In this document: positions 9,423 to 18,970 of the stretch, piece by piece | How positions within the stretch are numbered: position 1 is the stretch's first letter | Layout of the letters: each line of letters begins with the position of its first letter | NCBI RefSeq assembly: GCF_003666245.1 | Contig: NZ_MJLZ01000009.1 | Coordinates: 1-64,000 of the forward strand | Origin: Brenneria alni | GTDB lineage: Bacteria > Pseudomonadota > Gammaproteobacteria > Enterobacterales > Enterobacteriaceae | Reading direction: 5' to 3' | Length of the DNA: 64,000 nucleotides | Made by a program: the position numbers and the translations under genes | The notes under the pieces: model-generated | Seen by the model: the letters and a program-made list of their open reading frames with translations, nothing else | Told to the model about the DNA's origin: nothing | The model's database searches: none

Positions 9423-10148
9423 CTACTCCTCAATTGAAAAACCCTCGGCACGCATTTTAGTGAGCAACGCCTGCCAGCGTGAAAGCCGTTTACTGTCGCC
9501 CACACGTTTGTTGCCGCCGGTGCCCGGTAGCCATAAACCTTCTCCATTAAAGGAATAAACCGGCAGCAAATCGGTGCGCTGGGTCGCAGGTTGAATTTTA
9601 TCCGTCAGGTTATCCAGCACCAGTGGGATCGCGGTGGGCGTCGGGTAAAAGGTGAGAACCATATGCGCCTTATTAAGACGCAATGCCTTAACATAAGTGA
9701 TTCGCAGTTTTTCACCTGCCACGCCTAAACGGCGCAAGGTGAAATATTTGGCAATGGCGTAATCTTCACAATCCGCCGCGCCTTTGCGTAGCGCCTCTAT
9801 GGGGCTTGCCCAGTAATCTTCTTGATCCCAGATGACGCTGTCATCACGAAACAGCAAATGATCATTAAAAAAACGGTTCACGGTTTCCAGTTGTTTTTTC
9901 TCATCCGCATTACGTTGGGCAACCAATAATGCCTGCCATTCATTAATCCGTCGGCTGGCCTCAGGTGTCGCCGGGCCATAAAGTTGCTCCGTTCGCTGAG
10001 TAATGAGGATAAAATCCCAGTCTGCGCGCAGGGAACCCGCCAGCAGCAACAACAGACAGCAGACGAGAAAAAGCTTGTAATAAGATGCCTTAGGCAAATG
10101 GTATTGCACTGATGTTTCTCTGTTTGCCCACAGGTCAGTCTCCGGCAA
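9423..10148 (-). CDS. lapG: LapG-type periplasmic cysteine protease
   Basis: A 241-residue transglutaminase-like cysteine protease (DUF920/BTLCP family) that cuts the N-terminal retention region of LapA-type adhesins and frees them from the cell. The catalytic triad is visible as Cys127 (ADCEDYAIAKY), His162 (AHMVLTFY) and Asp179 (VLDNL), with spacing close to that of P. fluorescens LapG. The acidic residues around Cys127 fit the known calcium site. A hydrophobic export segment lies at about residues 25-40. The start is uncertain: TTG at 10148 gives the longest form, and an in-frame GTG at 10109 is possible; neither has a strong ribosome binding site. It is followed by lapD. Confidence 0.92.
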   Translation of the reverse strand: MPETDLWANRETSVQYHLPKASYYKLFLVCCLLLLLAGSLRADWDFILITQRTEQLYGPATPEASRRINEWQALLVAQRNADEKKQLETVNRFFNDHLLFRDDSVIWDQEDYWASPIEALRKGAADCEDYAIAKYFTLRRLGVAGEKLRITYVKALRLNKAHMVLTFYPTPTAIPLVLDNLTDKIQPATQRTDLLPVYSFNGEGLWLPGTGGNKRVGDSKRLSRWQALLTKMRAEGFSIEE

Positions 10149-10272
10149 CGTAAAGATCTAATAAATTATACAAATCATTGCAGAATATCTTACTTTTATA
10201 GTGGCAAAAAGCGATTACTATGGCGCCGGGATGAGGTCAGAAAAAAACAGGCGCAACGAATGAGGTAGCAGA

Positions 10273-11181
10273 ATGAATGCAGGTGCTCTCCATTTAGGGG
10301 AACTGGTATCAGAAACCCGAAACTCCGCCACAATGGACTTAGACATGCTGTCTACGCTGGAAATGATGCGTGTTTTTAATCAGGAAGATCAAAAGGTGCC
10401 GGAAGCCATCCGTCAGGTTTTGCCGGCGATCGCCAATACGGTCGATCTGGCCACGGCTGCGCTGAAAGCCGGGGGACGGCTGATTTACCTTGGCGCGGGA
10501 ACCAGTGGTCGATTGGGTGTGCTGGATGCATCGGAATGTCCCCCGACGTTTGGGGTGCCGCATGGGTTGGTGGTCGGCCTGATAGCCGGTGGCCCTGGCG
10601 CGTTGCTTAAGGCGGTTGAAGGGGCTGAGGATGATCCGGCGTTAGGTGAGGCTGATCTGATTGCCCTCCATCTCACGCCTGATGACATGGTGATCGGCCT
10701 GGCGGCTTCCGGCAGAACACCTTACGTCATCGGCGCCCTACGCTATGCCCGTAGTGTGCGCTGTCGTACTGCGGCGATATCCTGTAATCCACATTCCCCC
10801 ATTGCTCAGGAAGCCCAGATAGCAATTTCTCCGGTTGTCGGCCCGGAAGCCCTGACGGGATCGACCCGCCTGAAATCGGGAACCGCACAGAAGCTGGTGC
10901 TGAATATGATTTCCACCGGTGTCATGGTGAAACTGGGTAAGGTGTATCAGAATCTGATGGTGGATGTGAAAGCCACCAACGTCAAATTGCTGGATCGTGC
11001 CTGCCGGATTGTGATCGAAGCCACGGGAGCGGAACCGGAGGTGGCCCGCCAGGCATTGGCGCAGACCGGGAATGAGGTGAAACCTGCTATTCTGATGATT
11101 CTGAGCGGTGTGAGCGCCGAAGAGGCGCGGCTGAAACTGATACGCCATAATGGATATCTGCGTGAAGCGCTGATTGCCTGA
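10273..11181 (+). CDS. murQ: N-acetylmuramic acid 6-phosphate etherase
   Basis: MurQ splits MurNAc-6-phosphate into GlcNAc-6-phosphate and D-lactate in cell-wall recycling. The protein has 302 residues, the usual length, with a SIS sugar-phosphate fold: GAGTSGRLG near 70, DASECPP, and the acidic GAEDD. The C-terminal helical region is complete. In E. coli murQ is followed by the MurNAc PTS gene murP; here no murP follows, and the next gene is pgpC. The enzyme therefore more likely serves recycling of the cell's own anhydroMurNAc (through AnmK) than uptake of outside MurNAc. It is divergent from lapG with a 124-bp gap. Confidence 0.95.
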   Translation: MNAGALHLGELVSETRNSATMDLDMLSTLEMMRVFNQEDQKVPEAIRQVLPAIANTVDLATAALKAGGRLIYLGAGTSGRLGVLDASECPPTFGVPHGLVVGLIAGGPGALLKAVEGAEDDPALGEADLIALHLTPDDMVIGLAASGRTPYVIGALRYARSVRCRTAAISCNPHSPIAQEAQIAISPVVGPEALTGSTRLKSGTAQKLVLNMISTGVMVKLGKVYQNLMVDVKATNVKLLDRACRIVIEATGAEPEVARQALAQTGNEVKPAILMILSGVSAEEARLKLIRHNGYLREALIA

Positions 11182-11235
11182 CATGATGGCATATCGTCCG
11201 TTATTTCTATATACCAATCACTGAGGAGTGACGTT

Positions 11236-11874
11236 TTGAGTGATAAGCGAAGCCTGCGCGTTGTGTTTTTTGATCTGGACGGCACACTGCATCAACAGGA
11301 TATGTTCGGTAGTTTTTTACGCTTTCTGCTCAGGCGGTTGCCACTCAACCTTACTCTTGTATTGCCGTTATTGCCGGTTATCGGCGCAGGTATGTTGGTG
11401 CGTGGCCGTGCGGCCCGCTGGCCGATGAGCTGGCTGTTGTGGGCGATTACCTTTGGCCGCAGCGAGGATAATCTTGTTCAGTTGGAAAAACAGTTTGTCA
11501 GTGATTTTCGCCGCCAGGTGACCCCTTTTCCGCAGGTACAGCAGCGGTTGACGGAATATTTACAAGATACCCATGCTCAGGTCTGGTTGGTAACCGGTTC
11601 ACCTCAGCGTCTGGTTGAGCAGGTCTATCATGATTCCCCTTTTTTACCTGGCGTCCGTCTGATGGGAAGCCAGATAACCCGGCGCGGTGGCGGCTGGGTA
11701 TTGACGCTGCGCTGTCTGGGTCAGGAAAAAGTCATCCAGATGGAACAGCGTCTGGGCGCACCGCTGAAGCTCTATAGCGGATACAGCGACAGTAAGCAGG
11801 ATAACCCGCTGCTCTATTTTTGTGAGCACCGCTGGCGTGTTACGCCAAACGGCAGCCTGCAACAACTGGAGTAA
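11236..11874 (+). CDS. pgpC: Phosphatidylglycerophosphatase C
   Basis: PgpC (YfhB) removes phosphate from phosphatidylglycerophosphate to give phosphatidylglycerol. It is a 212-residue HAD-superfamily protein. The nucleophile motif is FFDLDGTLHQQD near the N-terminus; a hydrophobic stretch (about 32-60) fits membrane attachment, and the later HAD motifs are VTGSPQ and GYSDSKQD. The start is TTG at 11236, chosen because GAGGAG lies 8 bases upstream. It sits between murQ and tadA as in related enterobacteria. Confidence 0.93.
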   Translation: MSDKRSLRVVFFDLDGTLHQQDMFGSFLRFLLRRLPLNLTLVLPLLPVIGAGMLVRGRAARWPMSWLLWAITFGRSEDNLVQLEKQFVSDFRRQVTPFPQVQQRLTEYLQDTHAQVWLVTGSPQRLVEQVYHDSPFLPGVRLMGSQITRRGGGWVLTLRCLGQEKVIQMEQRLGAPLKLYSGYSDSKQDNPLLYFCEHRWRVTPNGSLQQLE

Positions 11875-11887
11875 TTCCTCGCAGGTC

Positions 11888-11915
11888 TTGTCCGGGGGGA
11901 TTCAATAGCTATAAT
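11888..11915 (+). promoter_or_regulatory. Predicted sigma-70 promoter of tadA
   Basis: TTGTCC (11888-11893) and TATAAT (11910-11915) are 16 bases apart and lie about 47 bases upstream of the tadA start codon. Confidence 0.6.
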
Positions 11916-11952
11916 GCCGCCCGCCGCCAAAGTGACAGATAAACTAGCCTGA

Positions 11953-12486
<534 letters not shown>

Positions 12487-12498
12487 ATTCGCCCGGCG

Positions 12499-13944
12499 TT
12501 ACTCCGGCACTTTATTGGGCGGTACAACCGGATAAGCCTGAGCGGATAGCCGTTGCTGCCGTGCTTTCGTCTCTTTTTCTGACAGATATCCTTCGAGGCT
12601 CACCATATAACGGCGGATGTTTTCTACATAGTTGTAGGCTTGGTGTCCGCGAGCATAGCCGTAAGTCGTTTGCGTGTAGTAACGCTTCTGACTCAGCATC
12701 GGCAGGCGCATTTTCACATCGACCCAGCTATCGGGGTTGCCTTGCTGTTTTTCCGTCAGTTTGCGGGCATCCAGCAAATGGGCGTACCCCATATTGTAAG
12801 CGGCCAGCGCAAACCAGATTTTTTCATCTTCAGGAATGGTGTCGGGCATTTTTTGCATCATGTGCGACATATATTGCGCGCCGCCACGAATACTCTGTTC
12901 AGGGTCGAGACGATCGGTAACGTCCAGACTTTCCGCGGTACTGCGGGTGAGCATCATCAGTCCGCGGACGCCAGTCGGAGAGGTGGCCAATGGATTCCAG
13001 TGTGACTCTTGATAAGAAATAGCCGCCAGTAATTTCCAGTCGATATCCGTCGCGTGTTTTTCAAATAGCGGCTGAAAATCGGGTAGCGTTTCATCAATGG
13101 CGCTGAGGAAAGTGGTGGTGTCAACGTAATCAAATTCGCCGACATGGCCCAGGTATTTTTCTTCCAGACGGGCGAGGGTGCCGTCTTCAACGATCAGGCT
13201 GAAAAAATCCAGTAACGCCGCAGACAGGCTGTCGTCGTGCGAGCGCCGCATGTACCAGGTGACTGGTTCTTCGTCACTGAGATCGAACGCCACGGCGAGC
13301 TGTGGATGGATACGCTGCATTAAACCAATGGTGATCGAGTCCGCCAGCGTATAGTCGAGTTTACCGTCAGCCACCTGTTTCAGCAGTTCCTGTGTGGTCA
13401 GATCGGAAGCTGACTCCCAGTTCAACTGTGGATATTTTTCTGCTTTCAGATCGCGCAAGGTGGCAACGTGCGCCGAGCCTGATGTCACGGCCAGCCGCCC
13501 TTTTACGTTTTTCAATGTTCTGGGGCGGGTATTGCCCAGACGATATACCAACTGTTGTGAGACGGAATAATAGGTTGGTCCGGCACGAAAGCGCCCCAGA
13601 CGCTCATGATTGTAAATCAACCCGGCAGCCAGTAAGTCCGCCTCGTCGTCGTCCAGGTCGTCAAACAGATCGTCAAGATTTTTACGCGACGAAACCACCA
13701 GCTTGACGCCGAGATAGTCGGCGAAACGTTTTGCCAGTTCATAATCAAGACCTGCCGGGGCACCGTTACTGATATAGTAAGTCAGCGGAGAGTTGACGGT
13801 ACTGATACGTAACTCGCCGCGTGAAAGGATCTGTCTGAGCTGCACGTCCTGACTACTGCGCCAGGGGATATTCGGCCACAAGGCCAGCGCCAGCAGTAAC
13901 GTGATAATCCCGATGAAAAAGTAGTTTATTGTTAAACGCTTCAA
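12499..13944 (-). CDS. mltF: Membrane-bound lytic murein transglycosylase F
   Basis: MltF cleaves peptidoglycan glycan strands to 1,6-anhydromuropeptides at the outer membrane. Taken from the TTG at 13944 the protein has 481 residues: an N-terminal hydrophobic segment ([19 protein letters not shown]), a solute-binding-protein-like domain ([18 protein letters not shown]), and a C-terminal SLT domain with catalytic Glu in [17 protein letters not shown] chose TTG because the protein then begins [11 protein letters not shown] like E. coli MltF (KKLKINYLFIG). The frame stays open to 14082, but that extension is basic, has no homology I recognise and is coded partly by the 73-bp repeat array. Confidence 0.93.
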   Translation of the reverse strand: MKRLTINYFFIGIITLLLALALWPNIPWRSSQDVQLRQILSRGELRISTVNSPLTYYISNGAPAGLDYELAKRFADYLGVKLVVSSRKNLDDLFDDLDDDEADLLAAGLIYNHERLGRFRAGPTYYSVSQQLVYRLGNTRPRTLKNVKGRLAVTSGSAHVATLRDLKAEKYPQLNWESASDLTTQELLKQVADGKLDYTLADSITIGLMQRIHPQLAVAFDLSDEEPVTWYMRRSHDDSLSAALLDFFSLIVEDGTLARLEEKYLGHVGEFDYVDTTTFLSAIDETLPDFQPLFEKHATDIDWKLLAAISYQESHWNPLATSPTGVRGLMMLTRSTAESLDVTDRLDPEQSIRGGAQYMSHMMQKMPDTIPEDEKIWFALAAYNMGYAHLLDARKLTEKQQGNPDSWVDVKMRLPMLSQKRYYTQTTYGYARGHQAYNYVENIRRYMVSLEGYLSEKETKARQQRLSAQAYPVVPPNKVPE

Positions 13945-14021
13945 ATAGTTGTCTCTCGGCGGCTTGTCAGCCCGTCTGTTTGTAGCAGCCGTTTTTTTAC
14001 GGCGGGCTATCCTGCCCGCTC

Positions 14022-14219
14022 CCCTTCGGGCCGCCGTAAACGGCGTTGAAAATCGCTCCAGGCGATTTTTTACTCGTCTCATCCCTGAGACTCGCCCTTC
14101 GGGCCGCCGTAAGCGGCGTTGAAAATCGCTCCAGGCGATTTTTTACTCGTCTCATCCCTGAGACTCGCCCTTCGGGCCGCCGTAAACGGCGTTGAAAATC
14201 GCTCCAGGCGATTTTTTAC
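14022..14219 (+). repeat. Tandem 73-bp hairpin repeat, 2.7 copies
   Basis: CCCTTCGGGCCGCCG starts at 14022, 14095 and 14168, a step of exactly 73 bases; the third copy stops after about 52 bases. Each unit carries CGCCGTAAACGGCG (or the TAAG variant) and then AATCGC-TCCA-GGCGATT followed by a T run, so each looks like a small rho-independent terminator. The array lies between the divergent mltF and purL genes. The same family occurs at 26496-26590, with a partial inverted copy near 34048. Confidence 0.9.
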
Positions 14220-14329
14220 ACCAAAAGTCCTGGGGTCGGGGCATTTTGCGTAACAAACCGCCAGTGTGCAACTGTTATTGATTTGGTTAATGATTAACCG
14301 TTACCGCAATATGTTGCTCAACAATAGCA

Positions 14330-14368
14330 ACGCAAACGGTTTCGTCCGGGGGAAGGATTCTCTATAAT
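14330..14368 (+). promoter_or_regulatory. purL promoter with PurR operator
   Basis: ACGCAAACGGTTTCGT (14330-14345) is a near-perfect PurR box (consensus ACGCAAACGTTTTCGT). A TATAAT -10 element follows at 14363-14368, so the operator covers the -35 position. This matches known PurR repression of purine synthesis genes. Confidence 0.85.
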
Positions 14369-14445
14369 GACGCGCGTTTCCCCCCTGTAGCGCGCCCAAC
14401 GACTGCACCGCAGTCAGTGCATCGAAGACGAGAGAACTTTAGATT

Positions 14446-17400
14446 ATGGAAATACTGCGTGGTTCACCTGCTTTGTCGGCTTTTCGTATTAATAAATTAC
14501 TGGTTCGCTGCAAAGAGTACTTTTTGCCGATCAGTGATATCTATGCCGAATACGTGCATTTCGCCGATGTCAGCGCCCCGCTGAACAACGATGAACTGGC
14601 TAAACTAACACGTTTGCTGAAGTATGGCCCTTCTCTCGCTGAACATGAGCCACAAGGCCGTTTGCTGTTAGTTACTCCGCGTCCCGGCACGATTTCCCCG
14701 TGGTCTTCCAAAGCGACTGATATTGCGCGTAACTGCGGACTGAATAGGATTTTGCGTCTGGAACGCGGCCTGGCTTTTTATATCCACGCGCCGACGCTAA
14801 GTGATGAACAGTGGCAGCAACTGGGGGCGTTGTTGCATGATCGTATGATGGAAAGCGTATTCGATGAAATGCAACAGGCGGAGAAACTCTTCTCTCATCA
14901 TCAACCCGCGCCGTTAAAACGCGTAGAAATCATGTTACGGGGCCGTCAGGCGCTGGAAGAGGCGAATGGACGGCTGGGACTGGCACTGGCGGAAGATGAG
15001 ATCGATTATCTATTGGATGCGTTTAGTAAACTGGGGCGTAACCCAACAGATATTGAGCTTTACATGTTTGCGCAAGCGAACTCCGAACATTGCCGTCATA
15101 AAATTTTTAATGCCGACTGGGTGATCGATGGTGTGGAACAGCCGAAATCGCTGTTCAAGATGATCAAAAACACTTTTGAACACACGCCGAACCATGTGTT
15201 ATCCGCCTATAAGGATAACGCCGCCGTTATGGAAGGTTCTGCTGTTGGGCGCTTCTATGCCGATACCCACGGTAATTATGATTATCATCAGGAAGACGCG
15301 CATATCCTGATGAAAGTGGAAACCCACAACCACCCGACGGCGATTTCACCCTGGCCGGGCGCGGCAACGGGTTCCGGCGGTGAAATCCGTGATGAAGGCG
15401 CGACCGGACGTGGTTCCAAACCCAAAGCGGGTCTGGTTGGCTTCTCCGTATCCAATCTGCGTATTCCTGGCTTTGAACAACCGTGGGAAGAGGATTTCGG
15501 CAAACCGGATCGCATCGTCAGCGCACTGGATATCATGACCGAAGGCCCGTTGGGCGGCGCGGCGTTTAATAATGAATTTGGTCGTCCTGCACTTACCGGT
15601 TATTTCCGTACCTATGAAGAGCAGGTGGATAGCCATAACGGTACTGAGCTGCGTGGTTATCATAAGCCCATCATGTTAGCGGGCGGTATCGGTAACATTC
15701 GCGCCGACCATGTGAAAAAAGGCGAAATCAGCGTGGGCGCCAAGCTGATTGTGCTGGGTGGCCCGTCAATGAATATCGGCTTAGGGGGCGGGGCGGCGTC
15801 GTCAATGGCGTCCGGCCAGTCTGATGCCGACCTGGATTTTGCTTCCGTGCAGCGTGATAACCCGGAAATGGAACGCCGCTGTCAGGAAGTGATCGACCGC
15901 TGCTGGCAGTTGGGTGAACAGAATCCGATTTTGTTTATTCATGATGTGGGCGCGGGCGGCCTGTCCAACGCCATGCCGGAACTGGTCAGTGATGGCGGTC
16001 GCGGCGGTCGTTTCGAACTGCGTGATATTTTGAATGATGAACCGGGCATGAGCCCGCTGGAAGTCTGGTGTAATGAGTCACAAGAGCGTTATGTCCTGGC
16101 CGTTGCGCCGGAACAACTGGCGTTGTTTGATGAAATCTGCCGCCGCGAGCGCGCCCCTTACGCGGTGATTGGCGAAGCGACGGAAGAACTGCACCTGACG
16201 CTGAATGACCGTCATTTCAATAATCAACCGATCGATCTGCCGCTGGATGTCTTACTGGGTAAAACGCCGAAAATGCTGCGTGATGTTGAGCGCAAACAGG
16301 TGGAAGGTACGCCGTTAAAACGTGATGGCATTTATCTGGCTGACGCGGTAGAGCGCGTGCTGCACTTACCGGTAGTGGCGGAAAAAACCTTCCTTATCAC
16401 CATCGGCGACCGCACGGTCACCGGTATGGTATCCCGCGATCAGATGGTCGGCCCGTGGCAGGTGCCGGTGGCGGACTGTGCGGTAACCACGGCGAGTCTG
16501 GACAGCTACTACGGCGAAGCCATGTCGATTGGCGAACGTGCGCCCGTAGCGTTACGCAATTTCGCGGCGTCGGCCCGTCTGGCTGTGGGGGAAGCATTAA
16601 CCAACATTGCCGCTACCTCTATCGGCCCTCTGACACGGGTTAAGCTCTCGGCTAACTGGATGGCGGCAGCGGGGCATCCGGGGGAAGATGCCGGGCTTTA
16701 CGATGCGGTAAAAGCCATTGGTGAAGAACTTTGTCCGGCGCTGGGTTTGACGATTCCGGTCGGCAAAGACTCCATGTCGATGAAAACCCGCTGGCAGCAA
16801 GGTGGAGAAGAACGCGCCATGACCTCGCCGATGTCACTGGTGATCTCTGCTTTCGCCCGTGTGGAGGACGTTCGCAAGACGGTGACGCCACAGTTGCGCA
16901 CCGGCCAGGATAATGCGCTATTGCTGATCGATCTGGGGGCCGGACATAAAGCGCTGGGCGCTACCGCACTGGCTCAGGTTTACCGCCAGTTAGGGCGTGA
17001 AACGGCGGATGTTCACGATGCGCAACAATTGGCAGGCTTCTTTAATGCCATGCAGCAGTTGGTGGCCGACAAGGCGTTATTGGCTTATCACGACCGCTCT
17101 GACGGCGGGCTGTTGGTGACGCTGGCCGAGATGGCGTTCGCCGGTCACTGTGGCGTGAATGTTGATATTGCCGGGCAGGGTGACGACACGCTGGCTACGC
17201 TGTTCAACGAAGAGTTGGGGGCGGTTATTCAGGTGGCGGCCTCACGTCAGGCTGAGGTGGAAAGCGTGTTCGCACGGCATGGTCTGGCGGCGAGTGTGCA
17301 TTATCTTGGACGTGCCGAAGCGGGAACCCGCTTTATTATTACCCGTGGTGAGGATGTGGTTTACCGTGAAAGCCGCACCACCATGCGTAACTGGTGGGCG

Positions 17401-18330
17401 GAAACTACCTGGCAGATGCAACGCCTGCGTGATAACCCGCAGTGTGCCGATCAAGAGCACACCGCCAAGCAGGATGACAGCGATCCCGGTCTGAACGTGG
17501 TATTGACCTTTGAACCACAGGAAGATATTGCCGCGCCCTATATCGCCAAACAGGTTCGCCCGAAAGTGGCGGTGTTGCGCGAACAGGGGGTTAACTCCCA
17601 TATTGAAATGGCCGCAGCTTTCCACCGTGCCGGTTTTGACGCGGTTGACATTCATATGAGTGATTTACTGGCGGGGCGTCGGGATCTGCAAGCGTTTCAG
17701 GCGCTGGTTGCCTGTGGCGGCTTCTCTTATGGCGACGTTTTGGGGGCAGGCGAAGGCTGGGCGAAGTCTATTCTGTTCAACCCACGGGTGCGTGATGAAT
17801 TTGCTGCCTTCTTCCAGCGTTCACAGACACTGGCGCTTGGGGTATGCAACGGCTGCCAGATGATGTCGAATCTGAGAGAACTGATCCCAGGGGCCGATCT
17901 CTGGCCGCGTTTTGTCCGCAATAAATCGGACCGTTTTGAAGCGCGCTTTAGTCTGGTTGAAATCGAGAAAAGCCCATCGTTGTTTATGAACGACATGGCG
18001 GGGTCGCGTATGCCCATTGCGGTTTCACACGGCGAAGGTCAGGTTGAGGTGCGTGATGCTGCACATCTGGCTACGCTTGAGCAGCATAATCTGGTGGCGC
18101 TGCGTTATGTGAACAACTACGGTCAGGTGACGGAGAATTATCCTGCTAACCCGAATGGTTCACCACACGGTATTACTGCCGTTACCAGTGCCAGTGGCCG
18201 GGCGACAGTTATGATGCCGCACCCTGAGCGCGTATTCCGTACCGTCAGCAACTCCTGGCATCCGGAAGAGTGGGGCGAGGATGGGCCGTGGATGCGCATG
18301 TTCCGCAATGCGCGCAGGCAGCTGGGATAA
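14446..18330 (+). CDS. purL: Phosphoribosylformylglycinamidine synthase
   Basis: PurL makes FGAM from FGAR, glutamine and ATP in purine synthesis. The 1294-residue single-chain form is within one residue of E. coli PurL. The N-terminal domain is followed by two AIR-synthase-type ATP-binding halves (SEHCRHKIF and [20 protein letters not shown]). The C-terminal class I glutaminase domain carries the nucleophile Cys in [10 protein letters not shown] and ends with the MPHPERVFR segment. A PurR box sits on its promoter. A terminator follows, and then the glmY control region. Confidence 0.97.
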   Translation: MEILRGSPALSAFRINKLLVRCKEYFLPISDIYAEYVHFADVSAPLNNDELAKLTRLLKYGPSLAEHEPQGRLLLVTPRPGTISPWSSKATDIARNCGLNRILRLERGLAFYIHAPTLSDEQWQQLGALLHDRMMESVFDEMQQAEKLFSHHQPAPLKRVEIMLRGRQALEEANGRLGLALAEDEIDYLLDAFSKLGRNPTDIELYMFAQANSEHCRHKIFNADWVIDGVEQPKSLFKMIKNTFEHTPNHVLSAYKDNAAVMEGSAVGRFYADTHGNYDYHQEDAHILMKVETHNHPTAISPWPGAATGSGGEIRDEGATGRGSKPKAGLVGFSVSNLRIPGFEQPWEEDFGKPDRIVSALDIMTEGPLGGAAFNNEFGRPALTGYFRTYEEQVDSHNGTELRGYHKPIMLAGGIGNIRADHVKKGEISVGAKLIVLGGPSMNIGLGGGAASSMASGQSDADLDFASVQRDNPEMERRCQEVIDRCWQLGEQNPILFIHDVGAGGLSNAMPELVSDGGRGGRFELRDILNDEPGMSPLEVWCNESQERYVLAVAPEQLALFDEICRRERAPYAVIGEATEELHLTLNDRHFNNQPIDLPLDVLLGKTPKMLRDVERKQVEGTPLKRDGIYLADAVERVLHLPVVAEKTFLITIGDRTVTGMVSRDQMVGPWQVPVADCAVTTASLDSYYGEAMSIGERAPVALRNFAASARLAVGEALTNIAATSIGPLTRVKLSANWMAAAGHPGEDAGLYDAVKAIGEELCPALGLTIPVGKDSMSMKTRWQQGGEERAMTSPMSLVISAFARVEDVRKTVTPQLRTGQDNALLLIDLGAGHKALGATALAQVYRQLGRETADVHDAQQLAGFFNAMQQLVADKALLAYHDRSDGGLLVTLAEMAFAGHCGVNVDIAGQGDDTLATLFNEELGAVIQVAASRQAEVESVFARHGLAASVHYLGRAEAGTRFIITRGEDVVYRESRTTMRNWWAETTWQMQRLRDNPQCADQEHTAKQDDSDPGLNVVLTFEPQEDIAAPYIAKQVRPKVAVLREQGVNSHIEMAAAFHRAGFDAVDIHMSDLLAGRRDLQAFQALVACGGFSYGDVLGAGEGWAKSILFNPRVRDEFAAFFQRSQTLALGVCNGCQMMSNLRELIPGADLWPRFVRNKSDRFEARFSLVEIEKSPSLFMNDMAGSRMPIAVSHGEGQVEVRDAAHLATLEQHNLVALRYVNNYGQVTENYPANPNGSPHGITAVTSASGRATVMMPHPERVFRTVSNSWHPEEWGEDGPWMRMFRNARRQLG

Positions 18331-18354
18331 TCGCGCTCAGTGCTGAAAGTGGAT

Positions 18355-18387
18355 ACGACAAGGGGCTAAAGCCTCTTGTCGTGTTTT
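18355..18387 (+). terminator. purL terminator
   Basis: ACGACAAGGGG and CCTCTTGTCGT form a stem (one G-U pair) with a GCTAAAG-type loop, followed by GTTTTTG. Its right arm overlaps the first GlrR box at 18377. Confidence 0.8.
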
Positions 18388-18394
18388 TGCGACA
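18377..18394 (+). promoter_or_regulatory. GlrR binding site 1 (TGTC-N10-GACA)
   Basis: TGTC at 18377-18380 and GACA at 18391-18394 with exactly 10 bases between match the GlrR motif known from the E. coli glmY promoter. It lies about 240 bases upstream of the predicted start site, a usual distance for a sigma-54 enhancer. Confidence 0.85.
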
Positions 18395-18408
18395 AACGCA
18401 TATTTGAG

Positions 18409-18426
18409 TGTCGCCAATAGAAGACA
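18409..18426 (+). promoter_or_regulatory. GlrR binding site 2 (TGTC-N10-GACA)
   Basis: TGTC at 18409-18412 and GACA at 18423-18426, with 10 bases between. It is the second of three boxes upstream of glmY. Confidence 0.85.
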
Positions 18427-18471
18427 TTTAACTGTTTGATTTATATAAGTTGGATCGCGTAATGGGAAAGA

Positions 18472-18489
18472 TGTCTGTTTTTGACGACA
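18472..18489 (+). promoter_or_regulatory. GlrR binding site 3 (TGTC-N10-GACA)
   Basis: TGTC at 18472-18475 and GACA at 18486-18489, with 10 bases between. It is the box closest to the glmY promoter. Confidence 0.85.
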
Positions 18490-18563
18490 TAAAACCGGTT
18501 TTCGGTTCATTTTGAGGGTTCATCGGTATATCAGTAACGTTGTCTTAAAAATAATTAAATTAA

Positions 18564-18576
18564 AATCAATTGGTTA
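18564..18576 (+). promoter_or_regulatory. IHF site in the glmY control region
   Basis: AATCAATTGGTTA fits the IHF consensus WATCAANNNNTTR at every fixed base and lies in an A+T-rich stretch between the GlrR boxes and the -24/-12 promoter. A DNA bend here would bring GlrR to sigma-54 polymerase. Confidence 0.75.
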
Positions 18577-18593
18577 AATATTAATTTTAAACT

Positions 18594-18609
18594 TGGCACA
18601 ATTGGTGCA
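18594..18609 (+). promoter_or_regulatory. Sigma-54 promoter of glmY
   Basis: TGGCAC (GG at 18595-18596) and TGC (GC at 18607-18608) give the 12-base -24/-12 spacing. The predicted start is near 18620. CATAAT at 18608-18613 could also act as a -10 for sigma-70 from nearly the same start site, as reported for overlapping promoters at E. coli glmY. Confidence 0.85.
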
Positions 18610-18619
18610 TAATAGTCAG

Positions 18620-18833
18620 CGTTGCTCATTCAACTGGTTATGATTGCGCTGCTGACTGGCAGAGATATTCGCTCATAACACCCGGAATGACGCCAAAAGA
18701 AAGGGTGCCTATCGTCCACCAGATCGATAATAGTACGCGCAGGCTGACTTTATCAAACATCGGGCGACACGTTGAGTGAGGCACCGCCTATTCAGTTACG
18801 CGGCCAGAGGACATTACTCTTCTGGCCGCGTAA
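18620..18833 (+). ncRNA. glmY: GlmY small regulatory RNA
   Basis: GlmY titrates the adaptor RapZ and so protects GlmZ, which activates glmS translation and amino-sugar synthesis. Support: position between purL and glrK as in E. coli; an upstream region with three GlrR boxes, an IHF site and a -24/-12 promoter; a 5' end resembling the E. coli RNA (GCTCATTCAAC near the start); and a first stem of GTTATGA with TCATAAC. A 13-bp stem at 18796-18808/18821-18833 (TTACGCGGCCAGA) closes the region. No clean U tract follows it, so the exact 3' end is uncertain; the E. coli RNA is shorter (about 184 nt). Confidence 0.85.
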
Positions 18834-18970
18834 TGCTAATATTCAGCCCGCTTTTCTCTTCTGTTGATGATCACTTTTATTTGCCGTGTCGTTGTTATGC
18901 TGGCGATGCTAAAACGTTCTGACGTTTTAGCAGATTCAGTTAACATCAGAACGAATCGATAGGCAACGAG

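Noticed and set aside
13945-14082. N-terminal extension of mltF up to an ATG at 14082
   Set aside because: The extra 46 codons run into the 73-bp repeat array, have no homology to MltF, and would bury the membrane segment; the TTG at 13944 matches the E. coli start.
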